From Dysidea avara (taxonomy: Eukaryota > Porifera > Demospongiae > Dictyoceratida > Dysideidae), in the NCBI RefSeq assembly GCF_963678975.1, contig NC_089272.1, positions 44,273,391-44,337,390 of the forward strand: a stretch of 64,000 nt of DNA. Reading direction: 5' to 3'. The notes under the pieces were generated by a model that saw only the letters and a list, made by a program, of their open reading frames with translations, had not been told where the DNA came from and ran no database searches. The first letter of the stretch is position 1; each line of letters begins with the position of its first letter. Shown one piece after another: positions 26,669 to 32,999 of this stretch. Made by a program: the position numbers and the translations under genes.

Positions 26669-27207
26669 CATACATGAACCACCTAATAGCATAGGCAATA
26701 GTTCTATTCTATTAGTGATGGACACACCATAACTACAATTCATACACTCATAACTAAAAGGTGTACTAACCATGTCACTATATGTATCACTAATAGATGA
26801 TGACAGTAAATCAGATGATGATGGGAACACAACTTTGATCATTGTATTCACTATTATCATTGTCCTCCTCATAATATCATTAGTTATAACTGTTGGCATT
26901 ATTATTTGGTTGTGTGTGGAACGTTATCACAAACTGAAGCACATCAATTGCGGTAAGATATATAAACACAAGTAAACAATTATCCTGACTTTTGTGTCTA
27001 CTAGAAATTAAAACTCCTGTGAACCAGCAGCAGTTAAACACAGACACAATCAAGATGCAGTCATCTCCAGCTTATGTTCCAGTAGGTCCAGACAATGGTC
27101 CAACTTCTTCCATGGTACCACAATATGATACTGTACAAGTTCCTTCTGATCATCAAGATGTACCAATGATGGCTAATCCAGCTTACCTGACCCATAAGAA
27201 CATCTGA
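833..27207 (+). CDS. receptor gene A: Ig-FN3 single-pass membrane protein, six or seven exons
   Basis: The predicted product is a type I cell-surface protein: signal peptide, one Ig-like domain, one or two FN3 domains, short linker, transmembrane helix and a tail with three tyrosines. Exons are 833-887, 1168-1512, 6780-7067 (repeated at 12423-12710), 26209-26262, 26797-26952 and 27005-27207. Every internal junction is phase 1 with GT-AG sites. With a single FN3 exon the lengths sum to 1101 nt, exactly 366 codons plus stop, which supports the model. The paralogue at 38442-45530 has the same exon order. The FN3-to-linker intron is 13.5 kb and full of repeats. Similar Ig/FN3 receptors serve adhesion, signalling or self-recognition in animals; which applies here is not shown. 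The linker exon is the least certain part. Confidence 0.75.
1168..1512 (+). CDS. gene A exon 2: Ig-like domain
   Basis: The exon begins after TCTGTAG and ends before GTAAGC; both sides are phase 1. It encodes about 115 residues with Ig hallmarks: cysteines in NCTCGF near the B strand, the tryptophan of NWRIIKR, and a YQCSF F-strand cysteine preceded by a DNQSS turn. The final G strand reads GTLTVV. Extra cysteines near the N-terminus could form a second disulphide. The gene B exon has the same length (345 nt) and is closely similar, differing mainly around the C-C' region. Confidence 0.8.
1513..2244. other. gene A intron 2, left part
   Basis: The first 110 bases resemble the start of the matching gene B intron (39083-39190). 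The rest holds no recognisable gene. A stretch from 1789 starting TGTGACCAGATTTTACAAAA faintly resembles the end of the element at 40386, too weakly to call. Confidence 0.4.
2245..2295. repeat. (TG)n microsatellite
   Basis: An uninterrupted TG run of about 50 bases. It marks the left edge of the duplicated 5.1-kb segment; the second copy begins at a shorter TG run (7914-7940). The tract interrupts any ORF reading through it. Confidence 0.95.
3618..6185. mobile_element. 2.6-kb palindrome (two inverted arms of about 1.2-1.35 kb)
   Basis: The arms (3618-4823 and 4837-6185) are inverted copies of each other around a centre near 4830. Outer ends read GACACTTTTTAGGATAAATA and its inverse. Arms differ by scattered substitutions and small indels, so they have aged since formation. 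The inner half of each arm derives from a coding sequence, intact on the right arm and degraded on the left. No clear target duplication flanks it. It could be a foldback transposon or two copies joined head to head. Confidence 0.75.
4550..5521 (-). pseudogene. transposon-like ORF with CxxC...HxxC motif, inside the palindrome
   Basis: A 323-codon ORF reads from the right arm across the palindrome centre. Residues 1-228 come from the right arm. The remainder is antisense of the same coding sequence on the left arm, so the C-terminal third is probably not a real protein. Residues 60-105 are lysine- and glutamine-rich. A likely zinc-binding set follows: C116-x2-C119 in KCVWCC and H179-x2-C182 in YHHKCW. 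Such CxxC/YHxxC modules occur in uncharacterised animal transposon proteins; I cannot name the family. The left arm carries stops and shifts in the same sequence. Confidence 0.45.
6369..6671. mobile_element. 303-bp hAT-like element, TSD TATAG
   Basis: Termini are CAGTGGCGGATCCAG and its inverse CTGGATCCGCCCCTG. TATAG flanks both sides (6364-6368 and 6672-6676). CAG...CTG ends are typical of hAT elements. The 5-bp duplication fits the shorter-TSD hAT groups rather than the classical 8 bp. It carries two copies of the dispersed TACTCTAATAGAGCAGTCA motif and no ORF. It sits in the intron just before the FN3 exon and is absent from gene B. Confidence 0.75.
6780..7067 (+). CDS. gene A FN3 exon (copy 1)
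   Basis: The exon lies between a TGTTATAG acceptor and a GTAAGC donor, phase 1 at both ends, 288 nt. It encodes one FN3 domain: the B-strand tryptophan in TISWIST, a YTISL C strand, then the QYTINGL...TSYRISV pattern that marks the E-F turn and F strand. A cysteine in GMCQGEG may be free. It is identical in the second copy at 12423. The homologous gene B exon at 40755 carries a frameshift. Confidence 0.8.
7370..7569. other. assembly gap of 200 N
   Basis: Exactly 200 unknown bases, a round number that suggests a placeholder. Its left edge coincides with the end of the first copy of the 5.1-kb duplication. Confidence 0.98.
7570..7913. other. unique sequence after the gap
   Basis: This stretch does not match the sequence left of the first duplicated copy. 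No gene, splice-flanked exon or known repeat is visible. It runs into the TG microsatellite where the second copy begins. Confidence 0.5.
9261..11828. mobile_element. 2.6-kb palindrome, second copy
   Basis: Same structure as 3618-6185 at an offset of 5643, with its centre near 10473. Left and right arms show the same substitutions relative to each other as in copy 1, so the palindrome formed before this segment was duplicated. Confidence 0.75.
10193..11164 (-). pseudogene. transposon-like ORF with CxxC...HxxC motif, second copy
   Basis: The translation is identical to that of 4550-5521, including the antisense C-terminal part. It gives no independent support that the ORF is functional, because the whole segment is duplicated. 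Confidence 0.45.
12012..12314. mobile_element. 303-bp hAT-like element, second copy
   Basis: Copy of the element at 6369-6671 with the same TATAG flanks, carried along in the segment duplication and not a separate insertion. Confidence 0.75.
12423..12710 (+). CDS. gene A FN3 exon (copy 2)
   Basis: Identical to the exon at 6780-7067 with the same acceptor, donor and phase. If the duplication is real, the protein gains a second identical FN3 domain and stays in frame, about 462 residues in total. If it is an artefact, this is the copy joined to the downstream exons. Confidence 0.7.
13068..13875. mobile_element. 808-bp hAT-like element, TSD TTCCA
   Basis: Starts CAGGGGCGTAGGGAG and ends CTGGCTACGCCCCTG, with TTCCA at 13063-13067 and 13876-13880. 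Inside are G-rich and C-rich subterminal runs and three tandem copies of the dispersed TACTCTAATAGAGCAGTCA motif at 13296-13365. There is no transposase. A sister copy is at 29730-30547. Confidence 0.8.
13881..14146. other. gene A intron remnant shared with gene B
   Basis: The end of this stretch (TTTTTACAGTATCTCACTCAC and following) resembles 42910-42950 of gene B, so it is original intron. Everything from here to about 25760 is absent from gene B. Confidence 0.45.
14147..14890. repeat. modular repeat family X, copy 1
   Basis: It aligns end to end with 32140-32950: a CACACGGTAGT head, a GTGAGTATATT junction, pyrimidine-rich runs, then modules containing GCAAAAATTGCT and GGGTAAACC, ending in GATCGAGATACTCTAATAGA. 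Here the head of about 55 bp occurs three times in tandem (14149, 14203, 14257), each with CCAAGAAAGCTGG. ORFs in it are not conserved in frame between copies. It looks like a non-coding mobile repeat; its class is unknown to me. Confidence 0.55.
14935..15000 (-). repeat. tRNA-like SINE head or tRNA pseudogene
   Basis: On the minus strand, TTTAGTGGTTAAGG (around 14976-14990) resembles a pol III A box. GGTTCAAACTC (14938-14948) is a textbook B box at the right distance. The ends do not pair into an acceptor stem, so it is not a working tRNA gene. It is most likely the head of a tRNA-derived SINE, followed on the minus strand by the family X repeat. Confidence 0.6.
15173..16085. mobile_element. 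terminal-inverted-repeat element, first of a tandem pair
   Basis: It starts ATTATTACTAGGA...TACAACCAAGTAC and ends GTACTTGGTTGTATA, giving a 13-bp inverted terminus. The next copy begins at once, again with ATTATTACTAGGA. Inside, a potential first coding exon, ATGGATTCTATTCCCG followed by GTGAGT, lies at 15944-15959. No transposase is visible. The superfamily is not clear. Confidence 0.6.
16086..18130. mobile_element. terminal-inverted-repeat element, second copy, split by a hAT-like insert
   Basis: Same family as 15173-16085, with the same GTACTTGGTTGTA right end at 18116-18128. The hAT-like element at 16464-17585 interrupts it at the point where copy 1 reads ACCACGCTC. The ATG-plus-donor segment is kept at 17990-18006. 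Differences from copy 1 are scattered substitutions and short indels. Confidence 0.6.
16464..17585. mobile_element. 1122-bp hAT-like element with 8-bp TSD CCACACTC
   Basis: Ends are CAGGGGCGTAGCCAGCC and GGCTACGCCACTG. CCACACTC is duplicated at 16456-16463 and 17586-17593, the 8-bp duplication expected of hAT transposition. The first copy of the host element shows the empty site. Near the right end, GTGATGGTTGGGCAA occurs three times (about 17495-17550). No transposase remains. Confidence 0.85.
18131..18793. other. unassigned sequence before satellite 1
   Basis: It is somewhat less AT-rich than its surroundings, with several CACGTG-like and CGTGCG words. No convincing ORF, splice pair or repeat match was found. 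It lies inside the long gene A intron. Confidence 0.4.
18794..22545. repeat. satellite 1: 24-bp tandem array, about 3.75 kb
   Basis: The unit contains ATCAGCTACGTCGGTAGC followed by ACTCAC. Units at 18830-19230 are nearly identical. From about 19750 rightwards the core drifts to ATGAGCTACATCGGTAGC, spacing loosens and units decay. GCTAC and GTAGC inside each unit can pair as a 5-bp hairpin. Because 24 is a multiple of three, the young part is open in several frames on both strands; this reflects periodicity, not a gene. The array lies in the gene A intron and is absent from gene B. Confidence 0.95.
22546..24200. repeat. highly decayed continuation of satellite 1
   Basis: Words such as CAGCTACATCAGTAGCACTG recur irregularly among unrelated sequence, with longer spacing than in the array. 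It looks like the oldest part of the same satellite. An A19 run lies near 22757. No gene is visible. Confidence 0.5.
22818..22904. repeat. 22-bp tandem repeat, four units
   Basis: TGATGCAGTCATGCGAAAAT followed by CA is repeated four times without change, the last copy being one base short. It stands out as a young local expansion inside old satellite sequence. Confidence 0.9.
24201..25896. other. unassigned intron sequence
   Basis: No gene, RNA or clear repeat is seen. The last part (from about 25845) contains CAGCCATAGGCTGG and leads into the foldback element, as also happens before the related element at 36799, so these bases may belong to that family. Confidence 0.4.
25897..26174. mobile_element. 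foldback element F, copy 1
   Basis: A left arm of about 107 bp (from ATCCACACAAAAACAGCC to GGCTGCAATGATGTT) is repeated inverted on the right with few mismatches, around a 60-bp AT-rich centre. Transcribed in either direction it would fold into a long hairpin. The copy at 36799-37122 shares the arms, including GGTGGCGGCCAAGAAATGG. It ends 34 bp before the linker exon of gene A. Confidence 0.85.
26209..26262 (+). CDS. gene A linker exon (54 nt)
   Basis: CTGTACAG precedes and GTTTGA follows; both ends are phase 1. It encodes about 18 polar residues (QISRSKSIVLQ...) between FN3 and the membrane exon. The equivalent in gene B (51 nt at 43011) keeps both splice sites, the phase and the SRSxSxVL core while sequence around it diverges. 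The GTTTGA donor is weak, so inclusion in the mRNA is a prediction. Confidence 0.55.
26401..26669. repeat. (TG)n/(TGCG)n microsatellite
   Basis: About 270 bases of TG with interspersed CG, compound and imperfect. All long ORFs here on both strands are dipeptide artefacts. Confidence 0.97.
26797..26952 (+). CDS. gene A transmembrane exon
   Basis: It runs from a CACTAATAG acceptor to a GTAAGA donor, phase 1 both sides. An acidic stretch (DDSKSDDDGN) is followed by a hydrophobic helix of about 28 residues from LIIVFTIII to IIIWLCV, then basic residues (ERYHKLKH) that fix the tail inside the cell. The gene B exon is nearly identical through the helix. Confidence 0.85.
27005..27207 (+). CDS. gene A last exon: cytoplasmic tail
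   Basis: It encodes about 67 residues and a TGA stop. Three tyrosines sit in a shared proline-x-tyrosine setting: SPAYVPV, VPQYDTV and NPAYLTH. NPAY is a canonical NPxY signal for PTB-domain binding or endocytosis. The other two are YxxV sites suited to SH2 domains but are not classical ITIMs, since position -2 is proline. All three are kept in gene B. Confidence 0.85.
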
Positions 27208-27363
27208 TGTGTTACCGCAATGAAACACATGTACCCAGTACATCACACCTTTCACAAAATGTAATGTGCCACCTTATTGTATGTGTATGCATGCACAGCT
27301 TGTGTACTTATGAGACTGACATGTAGTAGTTATTATATATATAGATGGTGTTCTGATCATTAC

Positions 27364-27369
27364 AATAAA
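27364..27369 (+). promoter_or_regulatory. poly(A) signal of gene A
   Basis: AATAAA lies 157 bp after the stop codon. The same CATTACAATAAA context follows gene B at 45692-45697. Confidence 0.65.
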
Positions 27370-27429
27370 AGCATATCATCAGTGATTGTCACAGTGATAA
27401 GTCAACACATTTCCTTTGTGTAATTATAC

Positions 27430-28048
27430 TGTACAGTACACAGTATCATCACATCAGTCAACTAAGTTTACCATTGAAATTTCATGGCCAACTACAGGGG
27501 TATAATGCTCATTGGGGTTTAGCTGTAGCTACTAGTCTTGTACAGATATAATTTTATGTAGAGAGGTATTTACTATTCAGCACATGCTTTTTGTGAGATT
27601 GATACTGGAGATGAATATACTCTAATAGAACAGTCAAGTCCTCATTCTATAGCCAGTTTTGTTAAGGTGAAAGTGTTTTATGAATGTGTAAGTACTTTTA
27701 GAAATGCATCATACTACATCAATATGACAACATACATGCTTGGACTACAGTACCTTAGATGTTAAAATGAATATGCCTTGTTCATTAGAGAGCACAGTGG
27801 TATGTACATGCAAACTTCAAGAAGGCATAATAAACTGGTGGGATACAATGATTCATTATAATAGAAGTATTGATAGTATACTTATAGTATGGGTGTTGGA
27901 ATGTAATATATTCACATATACAGCTATTATCATAACACAATTCCTTTAAGGCCTTGTAACTACCGCCTTCTGATAGTCTATTTTTTATAATGTTTGTAAC
28001 AAAACAATTCATATAGTGGTTCATGCCACTAGCTATTATGTTTACATT
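27430..28048. repeat. gene-downstream segment, copy 1 of 3
   Basis: This non-coding stretch recurs at about 29340-29729 plus 30553-30990, and downstream of gene B (45720-46450). Shared landmarks are CTTTTTGTGAGATTGA, a TACTCTAATAGAACAGTCA motif and GTGCCTTGTTCAT-type runs. The third copy suggests an extra local duplication, or a lost gene between A and B. Confidence 0.65.
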
Positions 28049-28757
28049 TCAAGGGTGAATTTAGAGGGTGCTTGGGTGAATAATTTCTGTACAACATTTA
28101 TGTACTACACTTGTAATTACATTTCAAGTATAGTGAATGAAAAGACAGAAAGAGCAAGGAGAATGGCTAATTTCATACTAAGTAACAATAAGGGGTGTTA
28201 AATTTTTATTTTAGTTGTAAGGATTAAATTAAAGATGATGGCTAAAATTGTTGTAGACCTTCAGTGCTTGTCAATGAATAACAATACTCTAACAGAATAG
28301 TCAATTATTGTAATAGAATCAGAGCATTCAAAAAAAGATTTCAATGGAAATATCCTAAAGCTTTCAATGTGGCTTCATTTTACTATGATACAAGAAGCTA
28401 TGATGCTGTATGATGTGGAAACGTGTGAATTGGTACAGAAGCCTATGTGTGGTTTAGAAAGTATGTACTCTGGATATTGTGCAATACTTAATTGAATACC
28501 TTATACTGTTAACCAAAGTGGTCTATTCAAAAACAACTGTTAGGCTTAAATGTAAGTGGGAAATTTCAGTTTCATCTACAACTGAATTTAATGTTTGGGT
28601 TAAAATAATTCTTTCTATGACCATCAATTCTATATTGAAAATTTAGGGTTAGCTAAGGCCCCTTGAAATTGAACTTGAAATAAAACCTTAGCTCTATGTA
28701 TGACTACTTTAGTATTACCACTGACTACTTTACAACTTTCCATCAACATAGCTACTG
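28049..28757. other. intergenic sequence with an orphan hAT-like end
   Basis: It begins CAAGGGTGAATTTAGAGGG, similar to other CAAGGG-type termini here and inverted relative to 37775-37808. The remainder shows no gene. A degraded 19-bp motif lies at 28285-28303. Confidence 0.35.
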
Positions 28758-29297
28758 CAAGGGTGTATGCAGGAATTTTGAAAAGGGGTTTCCACTACAG
28801 CTAAGTGGCTGTTATAATATTATTAGATTGCCTGCCTGCCTGCCTGCCTTATTAGAGTATCTCAATATTTTCACCAAATTCATAATTCAGAACAATGCTA
28901 TATGGGTTGCTATCATGCATGTGAGAAGTTATTATTTAAAGATTAAACCTTAAATGTGTCCTGTTCCATCAAAGATTTCTGCAGTTGCCAACAAGGGTAG
29001 ATGCTTATATGAACTCCTTCTTTCCTTTTACAATAAAATTATGGAACCAACTAGATGATCATATTATCCAAGCTCCATCTCTTGATTTATTTAACAATTA
29101 TATAAATTTGTAAATAAGTAGCTAACTACATATGTACGAATATACTCATGATTGAGTTTGTACATTAACAAATATATATATATATATATATATGAATGAT
29201 AGATTCCAGATTCTGGAAACCTGAATTTTTTGATGTTTCAAGTAGTGTGTAAAATACAAACAGGTTTCCTGGTGGAAACCCCCTCAGTATGCCCCTG
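28758..29297. mobile_element. 540-bp hAT-like element, TSD TACTG
   Basis: It begins CAAGGGTGTATGCAGG and ends CAGTATGCCCCTG, with TACTG at 28753-28757 and 29298-29302. Terminal repeats are imperfect. A LINE 3' end, an (AT)n tract and four GCCT repeats lie inside. Confidence 0.65.
28967..29113 (+). pseudogene. LINE reverse-transcriptase C-terminus, 49 codons
   Basis: The short frame ends with a pattern typical of non-LTR retrotransposon ORF2 C-termini: RxDAYxNSFFP, then KLWNQL, then APSLDLFNNY and a stop. It is followed by an AT-rich tail with (AT)n. Only the extreme 3' end is present, as expected of a 5'-truncated LINE insertion, here nested in a hAT-like element. Confidence 0.7.
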
Positions 29298-29729
29298 TAC
29301 TGTTAATCACAATGCAAATGATGTTATTTCAATAAAATAAGTCAAAATTGTTACCAGATACTATATAGCTATAATAATGGCTTTATGATGTAATCATGAG
29401 GTACATGGCATGGGGCAGACAATAATAGTACTGAAGGTAAAGAAAATTATAACGCACGTAGTTGGCCATGGAATTTCATTCATATTATACAAAGATAGTT
29501 CAGTAGTTAGGTAGGGTGTCGGTACCAGATACCAACAACCCTTTGATGTAATTAGGGGTACATGCTCATTGAAGTTTAGCTGTACTAGTTTTGTACAGAT
29601 GTGGTTTATCACAGAACAATGTAGAGTGGCATTTACTCTTTGTATCATTAAACTCATACTTTTTGTGAGATTGAGGCTGGTGATGAATAGCTATACTCTA
29701 ATAGAACAGTCACCTCCTTCTAGTATTAT

Positions 29730-30547
29730 CAGGGGCGTAGGGAGGGGGGGTTCCGAGGGGTTCAGGAACCTCCCTCTAAAATTTAGACTTCTGAGTTTAC
29801 AGCATGCAGGACCCTAACATACCATTTAGTGTGGCAGGACAAAATGAGTGAGGAATATAGTGTAATGGCACAGCACAACATTTGATAAAGCTAGCATTCA
29901 TCTCTCAGGGGAGGATTTACAGAGGTAACAAGTTACGTGAGCCCTCTCCAAAACTTGTTAAAAAGATCGATATACTCTAATAGAGCAGTCAGGTGTATAC
30001 TCTAATAGAGCAGTCATGTATACTCTAATAAAATATGCATGTGAATATCCATATCCATATGTTAAGGAATTAGTGAAGTTTATCAGACATTCTAACATTA
30101 AATGCAAAACTGAGCATGACCTTATAGCTACAGTGTATAAAGATATAGAACTCCAATAATTTGTTATGCAAAATGAATCTACACTGTATGCTATGCATAT
30201 TTTGTAGTTAATTGTAATGTTTTGATTGTAAGTCATTCTATTTGTATCAGTAGATTCATGGTTCCTATACCAGTGAGATAACTATCACTTACAGATTACT
30301 ATATGTGTCTCTATGTGTTATGCTGTCTGTTTCCGCTAGGTAACTTTATCTAGTACTGTCTAGCTTCATCCCAAAGGCACATATATGTTTATAATTAATG
30401 CATAAAATATAGCAATTTGCTGAGTTTTGATTCATTAAAATATTGAAAGTCTCTCAGCGGCTGGGGGCTGCGCCCCAGACCCCTACTTCTGGTAACTCTA
30501 TACTACTCTTGGAACCCCCCTTTAAAAAATCCTGGCTACGCCCCTGA
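29730..30547. mobile_element. 818-bp hAT-like element, TSD ATTAT
   Basis: Full-length sister of 13068-13875: CAGGGGCGTAGGGAGG start, CTGGCTACGCCCCTG end, ATTAT duplicated at 29725-29729 and 30548-30552. It also holds three tandem 19-bp motifs (29973-30040). It splits the second copy of the gene-downstream segment. Confidence 0.85.
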
Positions 30548-30552
30548 TTATT

Positions 30553-32139
30553 CTCAATCCATTAAGGTGGAAGTTATGAATGTGTACTTTTTGAAATGCA
30601 TCATACTACGTACATCAGTATGACAACACTTGGACTATGGTACCTAATTAATAAGTTGTCAAAATAAATGTGCCTTGTTCATCAGAGGGCACAGTGGTAT
30701 GTACAAACCTTCTAGAAAGGTATATAAACTGATGGTATGTATACCATTACAACATTGATCATACTGATCTAACGGGTGATGGAATCTGGCCATATGTTTC
30801 GTTCACATAATATATATGACTACTATTATTATAAGTGTAACACAACATTTAAAAGTGACTCTATAGATTCCTCTAGAGCATTGATGATTTAACCACTTTA
30901 TTGGTAGTCTATTTTACTTTTTATAATGTTTGAAATAGTACATTACAGACAAATTTATTGTCAAAACACACTTTGCCTTTGTGAAACATCACCACATCTC
31001 GCCACAAGACTGAAGTGTATACTTATAGGATAAACTGTATAAAGGAATAGTCACCAGTGTAGGAGTAGGGAGGCCTTCTCTAAAAGCAGGAGCTTATATG
31101 CTCCTTAGAAGCTCCTTCAGCACTTCAGCACTTGTATATATGCTACTGCTAAAAGTCCAACTTTAAATTCTCCATGTGAGAATTTTAAACAGCAACCCAC
31201 ATGTCTAAATCAGCCACCAGCTTATTAGTCAAGACTGGCTCAGACAGTTTCATTGTAATAATATTTTCAACCATATCTATATAGTAAACTGAGCTACACA
31301 ACTATGTATGATTTTTTATAAGGTCTTGTAATAAATATGCAGAACTTCACACCAAGTTATTAGGTGGGGATTTTAAGAAGTACAGATACCCACACATTTA
31401 ACAAATTTATACTCAATACAGTAGTCTAAGAGTAGGCATACACATAATAATTATGGGTTGTAGCTTCATAGGCATCAGGTTCAGTGGTGATTTTCATACG
31501 TGGCTTATGATCTAAGTGTAAAATGTGACATGTCATGATTATATACGGCAAGAAAAGGACAAGTACTACTAAGTATGATAAATTTCAACTATTGTAGTAC
31601 ACCATAGGCATAGGAGATTTCTGTAAATGGAATGCACTTGGAGGAATAGATTTAAGGAATAATGTGACTGTTCTATTAGAGTATTTTGTAATGGGACAAT
31701 CTTTGTTAAAATATTCACAAGCATTATGGTACATAAAATTTTAAGAGATCTGGGAGGGGAACTAGCCTGAAAGGTAACATAATATTACGTGTCCCCCACT
31801 ACTGCTAAAATATCATGATGGTCCTGTTATTGAATAAAATACAGTACCAGTGTTCTCAATCTTATTGTACTCTAAAAATAACAGAAAGGGACTTAGAGCC
31901 TATCCAAGCTTCTGAGTTTGACTGATCATATCTCCTTATAGTTTTAACTGATCACTTTGAAAACAATAGCTGTATGCTAGCAGTGTCAGGTGACCACATT
32001 TCAAGCTGGTACCTTATTCACTAGTCAAGTCATAATTATGGGTTGCCAGGTACATGCGAATCTGGAACACGTTATATAGTACCTGTAACACAATAACTAG
32101 ATACTATAGTATATGATTGTTCTATTAGAGTATATCAAG
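30553..32139. repeat. gene-downstream segment shared with 46060-47131
   Basis: No gene. Long runs match the sequence downstream of gene B, for example GGTCCTGTTATTGAATAAAA and CCAAGCTTCTGAGTTTGACT. The match ends at TGTTCTATTAGAGTATATC (32120-32139); in the B copy the same motif is at 47113-47131. This shows that the receptor genes were duplicated with at least 4 kb of 3' flank. Confidence 0.7.
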
Positions 32140-32950
32140 ACACACGGTAGTGTGTCGTGCGGCCCAAGAAGCCGGCGCGCCACACCGTGAGTATATTGAC
32201 AGGAAGAACGAAAACGTCATTTTCACACCTTTGTATCTCGGTGATCACTTATCTGATTGGAACCAAATTTGCTACACAGTTGCCCACCAGCCAAGGGAGT
32301 CTACATTCCAAATTTGAAGGAAATCGCTCCAGCCATTTCCGAGATACGAGCTGCCAAAGTTTCGTGTTTTTTTCTTCGTTTTTTTTTTTCTTCTTCTTCT
32401 TCGTCTTTTCGCACACTTGCAAAAATTGCTATAACAAGCAAACGCGTACTCCGATCGCCTTGAAATTTGGTACACAGAAAGGGAGTCCAACGGCGAATCC
32501 TAGCGTCACATTTGGTACAAATCCGATGAATGGTTCAGGAGTTATGACCGATTATTCGCGTAAAACAAGATCGATTTGTTGTCACGCCTACAGGGTAAAC
32601 CGCTTCATGGAATGAGTTGAAAATTGCTATGTAGATGGAGTAACCATCGTAGGAGTGCCTTTTGGTGGTTTGAAAGGAATCTAGATAAAGACCACGGAGA
32701 TATGACACAAAACCCAACCTGTGTCACAATTACGCGATCGATTTTTATGAATAAAAAAGTACTAGTTTTCACGCCTACTAGGCAAACCGCTAAGAGCAAT
32801 GAGCTGAAAATCGGTGTATAGCTGGAATAATCTTCATAGAAAGTCCTTGCAGTAGTACAGAAGAATCGGGTTACAAACCACTGAGTTATGATTCGAAAGC
32901 CAACTCCGTGTAGCAAATGCGAGATCGAGATACTCTAATAGAACAGTCAC
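32140..32950. repeat. modular repeat family X, copy 2
   Basis: Homologous to 14147-14890, with a single CACACGGTAGTGTGTCG head. Inside, two modules of about 150 bp repeat the order CACGCCTAC, GCAAACCGC or GTAAACCGC, GCTGAAAAT or GTTGAAAAT, GTGTATAG (32586-32710 and 32770-32900). Copies of the 19-bp motif flank it in opposite orientation (32114-32132, 32931-32949). A 152-codon frame starting at 32157 is not kept in copy 1, so I do not call a gene. Confidence 0.55.
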
Positions 32951-32999
32951 CCTAATAGAGCATTCGGCTAGTTTATTTATTCCATTGTAGAATTTTATT

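Noticed and set aside
26322..26899. Several 90-170 codon frames rich in Cys-Val or His-Thr
   Set aside because: Pure translation of the TG/CA microsatellite in all frames.
27005..27207. Calling the tail tyrosines ITIMs
   Set aside because: The residue two before each tyrosine is proline, not I/V/L/S; spacing does not fit an ITAM either.
32157..32615. 152-codon ORF in family X
   Set aside because: The frame is not conserved in the copy at 14147, and composition shifts from basic to polyphenylalanine across a T-rich run.
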